Of a stretch of 64,000 nucleotides of DNA, positions 62,311 to 64,000 are shown piece after piece. The stretch comes from Gilliamella sp. wkB112 (GTDB lineage Bacteria; Pseudomonadota; Gammaproteobacteria; Enterobacterales; Orbaceae): NCBI RefSeq assembly GCF_001690685.1, contig NZ_LZGL01000017.1, positions 434,001 to 498,000 on the forward strand, read 5' to 3'. The notes under the pieces were generated by a model. It did no database searches and was not told the origin of the DNA. It worked only from the letters and a program-made list of their open reading frames with translations. How positions within the stretch are numbered: position 1 is the stretch's first letter; each line of letters opens with the position of its first letter. The position numbers and the translations under genes are program-made.

Positions 62311-63156
62311 TTATTGTGGCATCACCCAATAACCATTTTGGTTATGTGCTTGCATATAATCTTTAAATTGCTGAGATTGGTAAATACGCTTAACATCTTG
62401 TGCCCATTGACTATTTTCATTACCACCATTAACCACTACCATAATTTCTAAATCAGGAATAATCGTTTCCGACAATAGTGCTTTGTTGGAGTCAATATTG
62501 GCAGAGTAAACAATACTCCCTGGTATCACGGCAAAGTCTAAATCATTAAGTACTCGCGGAATGTTAGCCGAATCCATTTCAATAATTTCAATGCCTGCAA
62601 AATTTTGTGCTATATCATTTTTATTCACAATAATGGGATTGGTATTAGCTTTTAATTTAATCCAGCCCGCTTTTTCTAATAAATTATAGGCTCGTGCAGC
62701 GTTGGAAGCATCTTGCGGAATAGCCACTTTTGCGCCACTAACTACTTGTTTTAAAGAAGTATACTTATTAGAAAAAATTGCCGCAGGCACTGAGGGAACA
62801 TGCACAACTGGTTTTAAATTAGCTTTGCGCTGCTGATTAAATACATCCATATAAGCGGTGTGTTGCGCCACCGTCAAATCAATACTGCCTTCACTTAATG
62901 CTACATCAGACTCAAGTAAATGCGGAAAATTAACTAACTTCACCTTATAACCTTCGGATTCTAAAATCGGTTTGACCGCATCTTTAAAAAGGTCATTATA
63001 TGGTCCCGGTGAAACTCCCATACTAATTTCTTTTTTAGTTTGATTATTGTCTGACTTTGCTGAGTTATCACAAGCAGTTATAACTAATGCAGAACTGGTT
63101 AATAGTATTATGGCAATATATTTAAATAAATTCGATTTGCTAAAGTAGTTTCTCAT
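62311..63156 (-). CDS. MetQ/NlpA-family substrate-binding lipoprotein
   Basis: 281-residue periplasmic binding lipoprotein. Signal peptide with lipobox VITAC, lipidated C29. The GVSPGPYNDLFKDAVKPIL start and the DLTVAQHTAYMD and IPQDASNAARA stretches are typical of MetQ. No metN or metI genes are adjacent in this window. It is divergent from an M20 amidohydrolase gene, so the ligand may be a peptide or acyl-amino acid rather than methionine. Confidence 0.88.
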   Translation of the reverse strand: MRNYFSKSNLFKYIAIILLTSSALVITACDNSAKSDNNQTKKEISMGVSPGPYNDLFKDAVKPILESEGYKVKLVNFPHLLESDVALSEGSIDLTVAQHTAYMDVFNQQRKANLKPVVHVPSVPAAIFSNKYTSLKQVVSGAKVAIPQDASNAARAYNLLEKAGWIKLKANTNPIIVNKNDIAQNFAGIEIIEMDSANIPRVLNDLDFAVIPGSIVYSANIDSNKALLSETIIPDLEIMVVVNGGNENSQWAQDVKRIYQSQQFKDYMQAHNQNGYWVMPQ

Positions 63157-63337
63157 GTTGATAATCCTTATAAACTTGTAATATTAGCTACTCTAGCACA
63201 GAAAAAACACTTCATTTATTCCATGTTATTCTAACTTATAACTAAAAGGAATAAGATATAAAAAACGATTATTAGAGCAACAAATTAACATGTGCTACCG
63301 TTTAAATCATGATTAATGATTCAGCGTAGGAACGACT

Positions 63338-64000
63338 ATGACTAATTCTGTTGCAAACACAATCCATAAACTTTTTAAGGAATTACATCGACATCCTGAA
63401 CTTTCAAATCAAGAATTTGAAACTACCAAAAGATTACGTTCTTATTTACAACAAGCTAATATCCGCATATTAGAACTAGGAGCAAAAACTGGAGTTATTG
63501 CTGAAATCGGTTCTGGATCACCAATACTAGCATTGCGTGCCGACATTGACGCTTTACCTATTGAGGAACAAACCGAATTAGATTATCGATCCCAAAATAG
63601 TGAGGTTATGCACGCTTGTGGTCATGATTTACATGCATCAGTTTTGATGGGGGCCGCCTATCACCTTAAAGCTCAAGAAAAGAATTTACAAGGCACAGTG
63701 CGCTTACTGTTTCAACCAGCAGAAGAGAATTTTAGTGGCGCTTTACATTTTATAGATATCGGTGCACTTAATGGTGTGGATGCAATTCTTGGGTTACACA
63801 ATAATCCTAACCTAACTGTCAATCAAATGACTTCATGTGCTGGTCCATTCTCAGCCAATGTTGATCGCATAGAAATTACGGTAACTGGCGTTGGCGCACA
63901 TGCTGCCAGACCAGAATGGGGTATCGATCCTATTGTTATTGGCGCCCAAATTGTCAGTGCTATACAAACTATTTCTAGTCGCACCATTAGTGGTTTAGAT
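63338..64000 (+). CDS. M20-family amidohydrolase/peptidase (C-terminus cut by window edge)
   Basis: 221 codons are present, running off the right edge. ATG 63338 follows TAGGA. Zinc-peptidase motifs: LRADIDALPIEE, MHACGHDLH (C94, H96, D97), PAEE (127-130), and the start of the lid/dimerisation domain (ITVTGVGAHAARPEWGIDP). Hippurate hydrolase or aminobenzoyl-glutamate-type amidohydrolases are the nearest kin. Divergent from the MetQ-like lipoprotein. Confidence 0.92.
   Translation, partial: MTNSVANTIHKLFKELHRHPELSNQEFETTKRLRSYLQQANIRILELGAKTGVIAEIGSGSPILALRADIDALPIEEQTELDYRSQNSEVMHACGHDLHASVLMGAAYHLKAQEKNLQGTVRLLFQPAEENFSGALHFIDIGALNGVDAILGLHNNPNLTVNQMTSCAGPFSANVDRIEITVTGVGAHAARPEWGIDPIVIGAQIVSAIQTISSRTISGLD

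Overview
The window is about 64 kb of AT-rich gammaproteobacterial chromosome. Gene content and local order are Enterobacterales-like: cpdA-nudF/tolC, metG/mrp, aroK-damX-dam-rpe-gph-trpS, ubiE-ubiB-tatABC, ribH-nusB, gmhA-yafJ and porin-asnS-pncB/pepN. The order is interrupted by losses (no yqiB, aroB, ubiJ or tatD where expected), and vitamin metabolism looks salvage-based. I infer a host-associated member of the Orbaceae (Gilliamella-like). That rests on protein resemblance and synteny, not on a marker gene. I saw no rRNA, tRNA, insertion sequence, phage or CRISPR array.

Layout. 1-4.3 kb: cpdA (cut by the window edge), nudF, tolC, and a LysR regulator divergent from a short-chain dehydrogenase. 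5.0-9.3 kb: a tandem duplication of a secreted, lectin-like surface protein gene; a third paralogue lies at 21.1-22.7 kb. The first copy carries a heptanucleotide tandem repeat just after its start codon, and the repeat count leaves the gene out of frame, as expected for a phase-variable locus in its OFF state. 9.3-25 kb: metG, mrp, a DUF486 membrane protein, tpx, sotB, uup, an unrecognised EF-hand-like membrane protein, glyA, an LTA-synthase-like transferase and a LysE-type exporter. 25-32.6 kb: kdsD, then the aroK-damX-dam-rpe-gph-trpS block and trkA. 32.7-35.1 kb: a TPP riboswitch controlling thiM-thiE-thiD. 35-47.7 kb: a copper chaperone, mnmE, a YdcF-like protein, tag, an MHS-type transporter, gor, hldE, tatCBA, ubiB, ubiE and a degenerate nadR. 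47.8-53 kb: a TrmG/YfiF-like methyltransferase, nusB, ribH, gmhA, yafJ, mdtH and mgsA. 53-62 kb: two tandem porins, asnS, pncB and pepN. 62-64 kb: a rhodanese, a MetQ-like lipoprotein and the start of an M20 amidohydrolase.

How the genes work together. Many shape the envelope: tolC, two porins, three surface adhesins, LPS-core sugar supply (kdsD, gmhA, hldE), the Tat translocase, damX, and a membrane phospho-transferase. Vitamin and cofactor genes (thiMED, pncB, nadR, ribH) favour salvage, which fits a gut symbiont.

The most unusual structures are the heptamer contingency locus and a 40-bp intergenic repeat present six times with fixed internal spacing: a TATAC-N6-GTATA dyad, a 7-nt spacer, then a conserved 15-mer. 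Neither is explained by the annotated genes. Many gene ends carry long perfect hairpins without a U-tract.
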